Shown: positions 20,627 to 34,004 of the stretch, one piece after another
How positions within the stretch are numbered: the first letter of the stretch is position 1
Layout of the letters: each line of letters starts with the position of its first letter
DNA from: Bilabrum cf. latius
Taxonomy: Eukaryota > Bigyra: Bicosoecida > Bigyra > Bicosoecida
DNA: 64,000 bases
Direction: 5' to 3'
NCBI GenBank assembly: GCA_965178125.1
Contig: OZ237747.1
Coordinates: forward strand, 1,054,001-1,118,000
Position numbers and translations under genes: made by a program
The notes under the pieces: model-generated
Seen by the model: the letters and a program-made list of their open reading frames with translations, nothing else
The model's database searches: none
Told to the model about the DNA's origin: nothing

Positions 20627-23381
20627 ACTTTCATATTGCTCTATTCTGCGCCGCTTTGCTTGGTGAGCCTACTGCCTCCTACGATGCTGCACCGGAGGCC
20701 GGCTCAAAGTTGCAGACCGACTGGATACCGGCTCGTCCTCGTCTGAATCGCCGACATAGTCCATATCATCATCGCTGGCCTATGCTTCGCCCAACAAATC
20801 ACGTAAATCATCATCTTTTGTCGATTTATTTGCATTGTCCTCTTGCCGTTTACGCTTGGACCCAGCGCGTCGGCTCGAACTGGCCGCATGGGACGGGCTG
20901 CTTCTTGACTACTTGCTAGCAACCGAAACGCTAGATATAGGTTTACAAGACTCCAATGAGAATTTTGGGATTGACTGAGATGCTTCTGCGAAGGCTAAGC
21001 ACAAATAAGCGATGAAGGCTGATATCAGTGGCCTTGCAGCAACACCGTGCATGGCCAATTCTGCACAGGACGCAAGCCCGATTGTGGCCCTATTATACCT
21101 CTGTATAAATATTTAAGCTCGTCCACATCACCATGGAATGATTATTCAACCAACACCTCGTCAAGCATACCACGGATGCATGGATACTGTCAATGAGTGC
21201 CACATTCGTGGCTTCCGGTGCCTCTGCGGCAGATTGTACGGTACCCCGAAAATAGCCGGCTACAGCCCATGCAATTCCATCAACCATAACAATACCGTAC
21301 TCACTTTGATCGATGAGCCTGAGTTTGGCGGATTTCTGCTCGTGACGCCGAGACGAGGCACTCCCACCAGGGGCACTTGCACCCCGAGACCCAACTTCGG
21401 ACGCGCCGCTGGAGCCACTTTATCGCGTCCCACTCGTTCTTCTCGCAAACTTAGACGGAATCCTCCACACGATATTGCATTCAATACCCTTGTATCTCAA
21501 CAGTAGTGCCAGTGTGTCAAAAGTCTATTGCGCTAAGGTATAAATGCCCTGCAAATTTTGGAACCGTTTGAACCGACGTGTGTTGGAATGGCAGCCAAAT
21601 TTCGCTGGATTGCTAATGAATGAGCCTGGCAACCTGATAACATGTTGTCAAGTATGTTTTTAACTACTAAGTACCAACAAAAACCAAAGAAAAGCTTTTT
21701 TGGCGGCACACGGTGCGTGCATCTGGCACCCCTCGCCAGCGAGTAAAATCTTGGGCTGGGGGTGGTCGCCAAAAATGGTGGTCGCAAGCACGACTCGTTT
21801 TCAGTCTAATGCTGCGAATTGCATGGCTCCGTTGGGACTGCATTACATTTAAATGTTACATTAGATATTTTTGCAATGTAAATTTACCCAAGAAATTGGT
21901 CCAGTTCTCAGCAATGGGAGCCTAAAGGCACGATGGTCGCGATTTTGGGACTCGGAATGCCAATAATGGCGGACCTTTCACGGCGCCGGATAGGAGGATC
22001 CGGGATCGTTTGGTGCGCACGGCAGCTTCGCCACTTCTGCGACCACTTGCGACCTAATTCGGAGCCAATGCAGCGGAGTCCCCACTTTCGAAGATATCAC
22101 GCTACAGTACTTAGCCACCACGCTCAACTATCAGCCCACGTGCGGTTGTCTGCTGCAGCCCGCGACTCTACTGATCTTGTGCACCGGCGAGCAGGGCTTG
22201 GCCTGGACTCTGGAGCAAGTGCCAAGGGGGTAGTTGTGGGATCCAAGCTATCCAGGTGCACTTCGATAGTTTCCCAAGAGATTGGTATTGTGTCATTCGT
22301 CTAGGCGTGGGCAGGCTTCCTCGGCATAATTCTAGGCCTATATTTGTGCGTGCGGGGCTTGCGCCTCCAAGGCTGAGGTCGCGCGCTGGACAGCGCTCGG
22401 GCGAGTCGAAAAGTCATGTGGCGTGAGCTTGTTCTCCAAGGTGTATGTTCGGTATTAATTAGCCTGTATTCTGGACGTGAATGTCCAAATCAGCGCGGAT
22501 CCGGAATCCGGACCCATAGACTCGGAGTCTGATAGATCTAGGCCTTTTGAGTGTCTTGACACAAAAAAGGCTGAAATGAAATCAAGTGTAGACAGTACTA
22601 CCCGGATGCATACAACAGAAGCAAGTAAGTTGATTGTTTGCTAATTTTTGAATGGCATACTGCGTACGAGACGATCAGGCACCATCGATTTTATCGTCCT
22701 GCTGTGACCACAGGACCTTCCGAACGGAAACCTAGACTATTTGCAGCGCATAGTGTAGAATCTTATTGCAAAAGATTCTCTTTTCAATACTGCAGAGAAG
22801 TGGCGGGGCCTCGTCAGCCATCGAACAACTGCGTCACAACGCGGGAATCCTCTTGTTCGAGAACCACGTGACCAATTCGGCAGTTCTCGAGTTCGTGACT
22901 CCGTGCCATCCAGGCGTAGGCCTATTGAGTAGGCTGCACATGAACCTAGCCCACCTCCTTGTAAGACAATTTTTGTTGTTTTGACCGATGCAGACGCCAA
23001 GAATTTGTCCATGTGTGCCAGAGTAGCACATGGTGTGCCAATTTAGCCACTGGCCATAGCAGGCTGCAAATCAACGCCTTCACAGTACAGTTCCAGGGCG
23101 ATCGATCTTGTATGGCTCACTTCATCGGCATTTGTTCTTTTTTAGGATATTAGTTAGAGGAACTGGCTCGCAGATACCTCCCGGGATGTGAGTGAACAAA
23201 GGTCAATCGGGCGAGCACCGGCTACCAGGTGTGAGAGAGTATCCGAAGCTAGGCATCTTAAGAGAGAAGCTAAACTGATTCAGCTTTAATATGGAAGTCG
23301 CTAACTAGTTGGTGTGCGTTCGCAGTATGTAGCAAAGGAGAAGCGGAAATAAAGCGTGCGACCTTCGCTGGTAGCGGTGGC
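20627..23381. other. Long gene-poor stretch
   Basis: I find no frame with convincing protein features. An acceptor-like TTCGCAG at 23319-23325 is followed by a frame continuous with the chitin synthase start at 23382, so one or more 5' exons of that gene may lie here. Several RNA-level or regulatory functions are possible, but none is visible to me. Confidence 0.35.
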
Positions 23382-26314
23382 ATGGGAAGAGGTGTAGCCG
23401 CAGCTGCCGCATGCGGCATTCGTGGAACTACGGCAGGCTATTGTGATACTGAGTCATGCTATGAGGCCGGTACTGGGAAAAGTATGCCAGCTGGGCCGTA
23501 TGAGTTCTCCAGAACACCGATGGCCTCTGCGCCGCCAGCCGACGCGGTTGCGGCAGCCATACCGTACATATTCGCCAAAAGCCCGAAAGATCTTGTCTCT
23601 AGGATAGAAACAGTGGTAAGAGGCACGTCAACAGAGGTGCTCGTCACGATTCCCGTGTATAACGAAGACAAAGAGAGGTGCATGGAAACAATTTATGGCA
23701 TATGTGACAGCCTTGAGCGAGGGCTGCCTCCCGCCACCGAGGATGATCCCAGTGGGCGAGCAGTGCAAGCCGGCGGTTCACCGGTTAACGTTCAAGATGG
23801 AGTTGCTGCCGCCGCCGCCGCTGCTACTGCTGATCCTGTAAATGGAGCTCAGGCTGCCGCCCCATCCGGCGCCAATCTCAGCGCCTAGACTTTCTCGTCC
23901 GGCACAAGGTACCGTGATCAACTAAGAGCCAGCGATGTGAGGGTATGCATGACTTACGATGGACATGATAGGATTGATGACACAGTCAAGGAAGAAATGC
24001 TGACAACAGACAAATATTTCAGTGAGCGCATCATTGATCCGGCCTACTTTGATGTGAAGAAGCGCGAAGGCGACGGTGTCCACGTTTTCCACAAACGGGT
24101 TTACGTTCGAAAACGCGGAAGCACTTTATATCCCCACGTGAGACCGCTGAAGATATATTAGCGTTTGAATGTCGTGGACTATGCTGTACCTGTGCAGTTT
24201 GAGTCGCTTTGTCCCCCGTTGCCACCGACCCAATCCCACCCACGCAGCGCATCCATCTCATCGTGTGCATCAAACTGAAGAACGCTGGAAAACACGTATC
24301 TCAGCTATGGTAGTTTCAAGGGATTGCGCGTGCGCTGCAGCCCCGGTATATTGTACTAGTTGACGCTGGCACACGACCACTAGGCGACGCAGTGCTTCGG
24401 TTGTGCGATGCGATGCACGCCAATCCCCAGCTCGGGGGCGTTTGCGGCAGAATCAAGCCGCCCAAAGCCCCTGCCATCTGGGAAGGCATATCATACGTGC
24501 AGACGTTTGAGTATGCTGCATCGCACTACCTTGACAAGGTATTTGATTCATTGACTGGGTGAGTTGCATTTGCAGTGTCCAAGCACGGCTCCACTGGCTC
24601 GGCGCAGGCTGGATACACTGCTTGAATTCTGAACAGACCAATTTGTCAAGCATTTGCATCAATTCTCCGCGCAGCTTTATTCCGGTGCTTCCTGGTGCGT
24701 TCTCCGCGTATTCATACAAGGCCATTGAGGGAGCGCCGCTGGACAAGTACTTCGAGTTGCTCGCAGTTGATAAGACTAAACTGACTGCATTCCAAATGAA
24801 TGCACTGCTCGCAGAGGACCGCAAGCTTGCCATGTATATGGTTGGAAAGGCAGGGTCTAGCTATCTCGTAAGTAAAAGGAAAACTTCTGTGGGTGCGGTG
24901 CGTCGCCAATGACTCGAAGCTCCCGCTGTCGTGCATTTCAAATGCTGAGCTACTCGCAGGCCAGCTACTGCTACGACGCACTTGCCGAGACCGATGTTCC
25001 AACAACGGTGACGCGATTGGTTGTACAACGACGCCGCTGGACCAATGGTTCCTTCTACGTCTTCATTGAGCTCGTGATGAGCGGGATGCAGTGAGTCCCG
25101 AGATAGAAGCCCAAATTTGCATGAAAACATTAGCTTCCACGGCCCACAAGTCCGCACTACCATGAATACGCGCATGTTTGGCAATTTCTGCTCCACTTAA
25201 TCTTCTTTGCAGTCGCATCTTATGTCGGTCAGGCCACAGCACGTCCAGGCGAATCGTGCTGCTGCTCAATTTCGTGTGGCATATGCTGCATGAGGCCATG
25301 AACTTCTTCAGTCTAGCCTTCGTGTTCCTGATATACTTTGCTACTATATCGTAGATCGCGGATCGCGCCGGTCTAGGGGACTGGTTTGTGTACACTCTCA
25401 TCATCGGCCTGCTACTGTGCGTGGTGGCCAGCATGCTCATTGCGTAGCGAGCACACTACACGTCGTACGGCCACTGGTACCATGCAATATGCTTGTACTT
25501 AGCAGTACTTAACATCGTAGCAGTAGTGGGGGCTGCTGGGTTATTGTTTGAACAGGGAGACGATCCCGGGACTAGCTGGTTGCCTACATCAGTCCGGTTC
25601 AATTTGCTGATGGCTGTGCTTGGCGGCGCGACGGTACTTGCCTACACGCATGGAGTTCTAGCTGAGACTGCTTGTGGTGCGCCATACTACTTCTTCTTCC
25701 TGCCTTCTACAATTGTGCTGTCAGATCTGACGGCGAAGATGCAGCAGCACCACTTCAGCTGGGCCGAGCCCGCGGCGGCCAACAAGACTGTGAGTGAGCA
25801 GCATAAGCAAAGGCAAGTAGAGCTTGACCATTTTGGCATGGTTTGGGGCCTTTTTGGAATTTCTAGCAACATCGTTGTTGGGTGTGCCCTGGCCGCCTTC
25901 AACCCCCGGCTTGACCTAGTGATGGCCTTCCTCTTCATATTCATGATTTTCAGTCTAGGGGTGCGGATTATCGCATCGGCTCTATACTTGATCGAGCCAT
26001 GGTACAAGAAAGCCGGCGATGCACTTGCAGATGGGACTGACCGCTGTATGTCGAACCTGGGCTGCGGATGTTGCTTGGAATGGCTGCAGCCAGCGGCCTG
26101 TCTGCCTTGCTGCTGCCCGTGGCGGTGGACAGCTGCAAGGCTTGCGGTTGACGACTCTCAGCCTCGGCGCCGGACTGCAGCCGATATTGCTGACCCACAA
26201 CGATTGCAGCATGACGAGCAGCCCGGGCCATACTTGGAATGTGCGTAGCAGTCGAAGCGCCCTGCGCAATGGCCACGCATGCTGAATGCAGGGCATTCTC
26301 ACGAGCCACCGTGA
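23382..26314 (+). CDS. Chitin synthase 1 (family 2 glycosyltransferase), five exons
   Basis: This enzyme polymerises UDP-GlcNAc into chitin at the plasma membrane. Exons are 23382-24185, 24248-24558, 24675-24867, 24960-25090 and 25213-26314 (TGA); 846 residues. Markers are [11 protein letters not shown] (about residue 90), [34 protein letters not shown] (about 419) and the catalytic QRRRW (459-463). About six or seven membrane segments fill exon 5, followed by a Cys-rich tail ending CCCPWRW and a polar C-terminus. TAG is Gln at 23886, 24159, 24311, 25352, 25445 and 26246. The one at 24311 (LW-Q-FQG) matches TAG at the same site in paralogue 3. An Ala-rich insert interrupts the domain around 23790-23885. 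Earlier 5' exons are possible because the frame is open upstream of the ATG. Confidence 0.88.
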
Positions 26315-27098
26315 CAAGATTCAATCATTGCGAGGGCGGTACCAAGTGATGCTCACTTTGGCTTTGAATCATATATTTGTACAGATGACAGAGGAAAAAA
26401 ACAGAAATGAAAAAGTATCGTCGCTCGATTTTGCTAACAGAACAAGAACTCGGGGGCGCAGCCTCTCAGCGGCCAGGTAATCTGTCCCGCCTATTGCGGT
26501 GGCTGCTGACCAGTCCGCAGAGTCGACAGGGGTACCGCTCCGTAGCCAAACTTACTGTACTGCGTGACCAATATGCAAATGACTGCTGCTGCCCCTGCAC
26601 AACCTCAAACTCATAGAGACTCGCCTGTAGCACACAACTACTACGTGCTCCACCCGTGCACATGGATCTGCTCTAGTCCCGCACTGCTTGCGTCTTTGAT
26701 TCTAGAACACATGCACAAGCCAGAGCTCATGCGGAGTAACGACACGTCTGAGTAGCGACACTACATAGAGCTCGGTGCCACTATCAAGGCGGTGACGCAC
26801 TTGAGTCTCGCTGCGTTCTGTGGCAGTGCAAACGGCAACCTCGGAGGTGGCCGAGGGATCACGGTCATGTATCTTCCACCGTTGCGATCGCAACAGGACA
26901 GCAAATTAGGTCATTTCTCGTGATTGCTCGAACTCTTTTAATTTGTTCTTAATTTAGATACAATACGGATTTTACGGGCAGTTTGCTTTTTTCAGATGCC
27001 ACATCCGGTCCGGATCTGGCGCAGTCACCACCGCCCATAGGTGAACTCAGGGTCATTCGAAGGACCTATTGAGCACCGCTCGAAGAAGTATACCAACG
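26315..27098. other. Convergent 3' spacer between chitin synthases 1 and 2
   Basis: The two genes end towards each other here. No further gene is recognised. A GATCTGG/TCCGGATC-rich stretch lies near 27005-27020. Confidence 0.4.
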
Positions 27099-30000
27099 TT
27101 AGTCACACATTGGTGCTAGAGGACTGGCCTAACGCGAAGTAGACACCTTGGCGGAGTTCTGAGAAGCTCCAGCTGACGGGGGCTGGGCGCTTCCGCCAGC
27201 AAGGACAACGGAGCCTTGCTCAGCCTGTGCGGCATGATCTGTCGTCTCCGCGTGGACCTGACAATGTTTCTAGGACCCACATACCTAGCTGCCAATGTGG
27301 CATTCAGAGCCGCGTAGGCGACTCATGCTGCTTAGAACAAGTGATTTAGAAGCCGATGGCCTGCGGGGGCGACGAGGCCTGCCCGCTGCTGCCTCCTTGG
27401 CTGCAGATCGCGCCTCCCAATTGTTGTCCGGATTAAGACCAAACACAAACTCCTCAGATTTGTTACGCGTGAGCCGTCGTCGTGCGCCAAGAAGCATATT
27501 CCGCCTATTTCCCCGCCATGGGCACAGCAAGCTCCACGACCACCATCCCTCGCAACTCTCCGGCAGCACACATGTGCTCCGAATCCAAGCCCTCCAGGTC
27601 TGGGGGCAGCAGCAGTAGCAACGACATGTGAGCCTGGCCAGCCACTCAGCTGCGTATATCAGGGCGTTGCACGCGCCCTTGTAGGGCTTCTCAAGAAGGT
27701 AGATGAAAGAGAAGAGAATCCGAACTGAAAGGCTGAAGGTGCCGGCGTAGAAGAGGGACCACATGGTTGCTTCCCCCGTCGTGTCGTAGACAACAACAAT
27801 CAGCCCAAGAAGCAGATTGAAAAACAGCACGAACATCACAATGCAGTCACGAAAGGACTTTAGTTCGCTTTTCAGGTGCTGCTCCTTTGCTTCAGCTTCT
27901 TTCCTCATGGCTGCTTTCGAAACGCACTGACCGTCAGCAGCATCCTCCAACCTGTCCTTGTCCACGCCTGTATTCGATTCGGTTTGCGCCGATTTCAGTG
28001 CTCGCGAATGGTATTTCCGAATACCATCGCTAGTACGCGATTGTCGTGACCAGACTGGAGGCTGGCCTGGTCCTCCAGCGCCGTCACCACGTCGCTGAGG
28101 CGGGGTAAGTGCTGGTACCGGCTGGCCTTGCCCGGAGTGCAGTGGGGGTCCCGTTGAAGTCCGAGGAGGTCGAATGTGACGCGCGCCCTTGAGGATGTTG
28201 GTATCGGATTTGAAGTGAGGCGTAAGCGTGATCTTGTCCGCTGCAGCCGGCTCCCCCTATTGACTGTCGTTGTCACAATCCTAGATCTGGTCGCCAGCAA
28301 GCTTTGAGGCAGCCGCGGCACCAGACCCGGATCCCTTCTATTCGCTTGCATTGCATGCCCCCTACGCTTTAGCATCCGTCAGGCCCGTCCATTCCTCTGC
28401 ATGATCGCCAGGCAATTGTTCGTAGGGAACAATGCGTCGAGTCCCATCGCCGTGTTGTTGATGTTGGTGAACCTGGTGTCCTGCGGAACGGCGAGCCGGC
28501 TGCGATGCACGCTAGGGCTGCTCAGCGGTCGGGTCATCCTGCTTGGTCGGTGAAGACCACGTCACTTCGTGGAGCCTAAGGAGGGCAATCTGGAAGATCA
28601 GCATGACCGTAGTTGGCATGAAAGCCACAAAGGCAGGGGAGGTCCATACGAATGTGATGAAGTGCCCGTGAAGCAGAGCTGCGAGTGCCATACCAGAGAG
28701 AGTACCTACGCCAACCCACCTAGCGATAACGATGTCAAATACGAATGGAGCGGCCATCGTGGAGTTTCTGGCCAAAGTGTCGTTGAGCAGCATCACTGAC
28801 TCGTTGATGGCGGGAGCCGTAGCGTTGACCAGGTCCATGGATACATTTACTACGTCCGCAGTGGCGTTCTGGTGAAGTGTCCCGATGTCTAACATGGTAC
28901 TGTTCGCAGTCACCGTGGAGTTTGGGTCAGCCATGAGAGCGCGCTGGGCAGCTCCTGCTCCAAGTTCAGACTCGTAAGTTGGTGCAATGTCGTCGTCAAG
29001 AACCCCAGACAAGCTTGCAAGGGAGTATACTGATGCCCCAACAGCAGCAATGCTGAGGACACCCAGGTACAGCATCATTGTGTTGTAAACTGAGCTGTAC
29101 CGTTGGTAATCTGCATCAGGCGCCATGATGAGGATGTACAGCACGATCAAGACAAGGCCAAAGATTCCGGTGTAGGCTATAAGGTCACCTGCCTGTCCAA
29201 GGAACTGCGCCAGCTGAAACAGCATCACGCTGTAGGTGACGACAAGCAGCGTTGGAGAAACGACCTGCGGCACAAAGTGCATCGTTGTCCAGCACACATG
29301 CATGCCAATCGCAGTTTTGCGGCCACAGCTGTGGCCGGACTTGTGCATCAAGTCCCTGCGAGATGTAGGCAATTAGGCAAGTGGGCAAGTTAACACTGGT
29401 TGACAAATGTCAAAGCAGTATTTTGTTGCGTAAAAAGAAACGTATGGCTCACCGGGAGTTTTTGGCAATGTATAGACTCAGCGTAGCCAGGGTTCCATTG
29501 AGCCACCGCCTCCTCTACTTGATCAGGGCCATCAGCGTTTCGGGTGGATCCGTCGTGGCCACAGCATCGCTGACGTATTTGACCTGCGAGTTCAAGATAG
29601 GTCGAATGCTTTGTATTCATATAGAAGAAGCAATTATTTTGTGAGTTGTTCACTTTCCCTGCATACGCATCGCCTTAGTCAGGTGCTAGGATGATGCAAC
29701 ACCCCCGTGTAGTACGTCTAGCACTCACCGTCCAGCACTCGTCGATCTTTGCAACAAGGTACATCACCAGCAGGCGGTCCTCCGCAAGCATAGCATTCAA
29801 CCAGAACGGAGCTAGCTCTGTCTTGGGCGTGTCCACCTTCTCGAAGTATTGCTCCAGTGGCTTGCCCTTGAGAGCCTCCCACCTGAAAGCAGAGAAACAG
29901 CCTGGCAAGACCGGAATGAACCTGCAACCATAAGGTGAAAGGAGTCCACCGCTGCCTTGAGGTTCTACTGATAGACAAAAATAAGAGGATGATGTCGTAA

Positions 30001-31557
30001 CCCGAGCGTAGTGCGCCGGGGCTTCAACTCACCCAGTCATGGAGTCCAGGGTCTTGTCGAGGTAGTGAGCCGCGCTGTACTCGAAGTGTTGCGCGCACAG
30101 CACTAAGTTGTTCCAGGCGAATCCGGACGGCTGAATAGTGCCACAGTTACCAGCAAGCTGCGGGTTGACTTCCATCGCATCCAGAAGCTTGTAGATGGCC
30201 CCGGCTTTCGGCTTGGTTCCGGCATCCACGAGCATGAAGTACTTGGGGTTGATTCGTGTAGCGGCACCCATGAGCTGCCATTTCTGGGACTTGTGCTTGC
30301 CTCCATTCTTGCCCTTGATGCAGACAATGACAAGTACGGGCTGCGATGTGTATGGCTAGAAGATGTGGGGCCTGAACTCGCTTCAAGCTGGCGGTGGGTA
30401 GGTGAGCAACGCATGTAGCACGACGTCTGCAAACTCACTGTATTTTGGAAGAAATGCGGGTCCCCATCAAGGTTAGATCGCACTCTGACCCAGCGCTAGA
30501 ACATGTACATGTATGGCGAATTGCCAGACCTCTCATGCTGCTAAATGTACTGCGGATCGATGACTGGGTGCTCAAAAAGCCTCTTGCTGCTGCCATCTAT
30601 GCCTTTCAGCGTGCCATCAAGCAGCTGCACTGTTGATTTGTTCATCTTGTCCCAGCCGTCGAAAGTAAACATGATGATTGGCTGCCCTGCGAAGAGTCCC
30701 TTTATCGACTCACGGTCTGGCTCGGCCTGAGGCACCGCAGCTGGACCTTGCCCTGCCTCAAGATCTACACCGGAGACATCTAGATCCACAGCGTGTGCAG
30801 AGGGAGCTCTAGTAGGTGCCAATTGTGTTACTTTGGGCAACCGTGCAGGTTTCGCCTGCCCTGGTGCTGGAACTGGAGCCGGTGCGACTTGTGTTGCTTT
30901 GGGCGATGGCGCAGATTCTGCGTGTCCTGGTTCGAGTGATGAGGCCGACGCGGCCGTAGCTGCTCCGCCGTCGGGCTGCGGCGATGCTGCTGGTCCGTCT
31001 GCTGGTACTGCATCCCTCGACTATGCAGTGTTTTCAGTGGTCTATTCACTGTCATTTGGGTAGCACTGTAGCAATGCGCCGCAACACGAGCCGCAACTGC
31101 AAGCCTGCTAGCAAGAGCACAGCTTGTCGCAGCAGCACTCGCAATCCTCTGCGTCATCCTCGTGTGCCTCACATTGTCGCTCTGGCGGGTCGCTAACAGG
31201 CTGAATCGTCCGTAAGTCTTGAACGCTTGCCATGATTCCCTGGACGGTGTCCTGTATTTGCTTGGGTGCTTCTGAGTACCCGGCCACTGAAATTAGGGTG
31301 GATACCCCTTCCTCGTAGGCACCGAAGGGGTCGTGCAAATCCCACCCATCTGGGGAGCAACACAAGATGAACTGCTTGTGTAGCTCAGCAGAAGGAGTGG
31401 CGCTGTCGCAGTCTTCGTCAGATTCATGATCTGTGGGCTAGATCTACTGCCAGGTAGCCTCATCTGAGAATGCGTGTCGCCTGCCGGTCTGAGACGCCGA
31501 CCCCGTTGCCACGCTTAGCCGCGGAGTGTTATCTATCGAACCTCTTGGGCTGAACAT
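27099..31557 (-). CDS. Chitin synthase 2, catalytic QRRRW glutamine encoded by TAG
   Basis: Exons on the minus strand are 31557-30439, 30355-30033, 29921-29729, 29583-29453 and 29355-27099 (TAA); 1340 residues. Markers are VSTLISVAGYSEAP, MFTFDGWDKM, MLVDAGTKP, PVLPGCFSAFRWE, AEDRLL, and IK-Q-RRRWLNG, where Q is TAG at 29517-29515. About 16 TAG codons are internal. The long exon 5 holds membrane segments, a luminal or outer loop with eight N-x-S/T sites (28935-28745), a low-complexity cytosolic stretch (28510-27980), two more membrane segments and a Cys-rich CRCYCCC...LLCPWRG tail. Exon 4 is 131 nt and exon 3 is 193 nt, as in paralogue 1. The first exon also encodes a Cys cluster (CSCQQACSCGSCC, about 31120-31080). 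The frame is open to about 31791, so the true start may be further upstream. Confidence 0.87.
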
Positions 31558-34004
31558 CCTGCCATGGCCAGCAGTTCGCTTGTCCTGTGGAGCCTTGCTT
31601 CGCTTGTGAGCTCTGGGCTCCTTGTCCTGTTGCTGCGAGGAGGTGCGCGCCAGAGCCTGAGCGTCTGATGCAGTGCTTGCTGCCGGTCCAGTATCTGCGA
31701 CATATGGGAACGTTATGCGCTTAATTTGTTTCTGTGGCTAAGATGCTTCACGTGGAAAAGCTTTGGGGCGGGCTGGTTGTGATTGCTCTGTTCAGCGATG
31801 CAGGCTCGTTGTTGCCGACGGGCTGGAACATAGGCTATAAATCCAGACATATCAGCGTGTGCGTGGTGGAATGCAAGCTAAACATGAAGCAATATTCAAT
31901 AGTTTATCACATACAAAAGTAGAAGCTCCAGAATGTCTCCACGTTTGCACCGAATGGCTGCAACAATCCTATGGTCAAAGTGACAACTACATCAGAACAC
32001 AGAAACACAGCACGCGCAAGACTCCGTGGTGCCAGATATACCGCAAAACAAAAGCAGTACATGTTTAGGCCGGCGGGCCAATCGAATGGATCGGAGTCCA
32101 GCGAATTCTCACCTTTGCTGTTTGATACTGCCTTGCCACCGAGCGGTGGTTCGCGGCTCTGCATTCGTATCAATAGAGAGTGCCAAGTCCAAGCTCTACG
32201 CTCCCAATTGACCAGTTCTGTACCTTCGCCTATTTCAATTTCTGTACGAATTCTGGTCTCCTGAGAATGAACAGGAAGTGCGGTCGTCTGCCTGCGTGGC
32301 TACAGTAGCACTCCCATACCGGAACAACCATATTGTCGGGAAGTCTAGAATTGCAAGCCAGCTGGTCCGCGTAATGATAATTTGCCTATATCAATCCATA
32401 TGCAAGCGCTGGAGTGTTTGTGTGTTTTAAAAGTCCTCATACAGCACGAGGGGCGCACAGATTGCTCACACCTGACCGCGCCGGAGTGCCAAGCAAGGTG
32501 ACGTATTTTGGATACCGTGTACCCAGTCGCTTTACAAGCCCTGGCTCACGACTTAACTGGTGAATTCATATTCATTGTGTGGAATTCAGCCGTGTAGATA
32601 GCTGCTCCTGTTGTGAAAACCGTTTTGTCCGTGTTGTCAAGGGTCCAATGACATCAGTATCGCGCGGTGCACGCAGAGTCCATTATTTGCAAAGAAAGAC
32701 ATTTCCAGACATTCTGTATCGTGAACAATTTATATTCGTTTAATAATTGGATTTTGCGCCCCTTGGTTGGCGACCGCAAGATGGCCACATGTGGTCGCAA
32801 CCATGATTTGACTCCGGATTGTGGGCGTGCAGGCGTGCTCCGCTCATTATCGCGTTCCAACTGGCGCCATCAAATAATTGCCGCCAGCTACCTACAAGAA
32901 GATATTGTTCAAGACAAGACTGGCCTGCGATCCAGTCTTGCTTCAAGGCGGTGAAAATACATAGATCTATATTGGATATTTGTGTATGACATGATGCCAG
33001 AGTGTACGCGCAACCTAGTCTCGTTAACAATCAGACATGGCAAGACCTGACAAAGCTGTGCCTGTGCGCGACCCTTGACCAGACTGACCGGGGCTGGGAA
33101 GAGCACGTGCACTACTCCGCCGAGGAGGAGGGGGTTGGGAGGGTGGGCAAAAATTACCCAATCTCCGCCCCTCTCCTGAACACAGAGAGGGTATGCGCGT
33201 CATCGCAAGCAATCCGTTGGCTTGGTCGCACCTTCCGGTCGCAACCGCCATCGGAACCCAACGAGATGTTCACGCGCTCCTACTCTGGCATCAACACCGA
33301 ACCCCATGCGGTGTTGGGATCATCATGCAGTGCACAGGACTGATGTTGGCTCCTCATTTGTAGCGGAGCTGGCAACGCTTCTACTATCACCCTGGTGACC
33401 TCCTAGGCCCCAAGTTCACTTTCAAAGTGATGAGTTATAACGGAAGACGCTAGGTAGCCGATTAAAACTGAATTCCACAGAATCAGACTGTGGAATGCTC
33501 TTGTTTCCCTGAAACCGGAACACAGGCAGAGCGTTGGACCATCTTTCACGCATCGACTCACATTCACGCATCGAGGTCAAAACTAAAATAGGAACTTTCT
33601 TAAGGTTGCGCTCTATCCCGTAATAATTCGATTAATTTCTAAAGCTTGGCTTCAACTAGCTGCCAAACAGCATGGCATCAGCACCCCATTTAGAAGAACA
33701 GCATGTCCAAACACACCGACGGCCAAACTCGGCCGCTTCCAGCTCGAGTCACGGTAAGAGATCAAACAGAGACGGGTATATGACGCAAAGCTAATGTTGA
33801 ATGTATCGTATTATGCCGTAGTAGCCGGCTGATCGCATAAATATGCTGGTGGTTGCAGTGTTGCTGGGAGGCTGTAGTGCTACTGAGCTTCCAAAGTCCC
33901 AGGCAGTCATCAATTTAACCCAAATGCTGCGATAATTGAAGCTCGCAGGAGGAATAACGCTTGAAACAGCTGGTCATAGCGCCATAGGACAGAGTAGTGG
34001 GACG
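31558..34004. other. Region between divergent chitin synthases 2 and 3
   Basis: The stretch 31558-31791 stays in frame with chitin synthase 2 and may be coding (acceptor-like TCGCAG near 31700 on the minus strand). The rest holds no recognised gene. It should contain promoters of both divergent genes and the missing first exon of chitin synthase 3 (acceptor-like CTCGCAG at 33942-33948). Confidence 0.4.

Noticed and set aside
29515-29517. TAG as Leu, Trp, Tyr or pyrrolysine
   Set aside because: QRRRW, SQDEQG and the paralogue comparison give Gln. The other meanings would break near-invariant positions.
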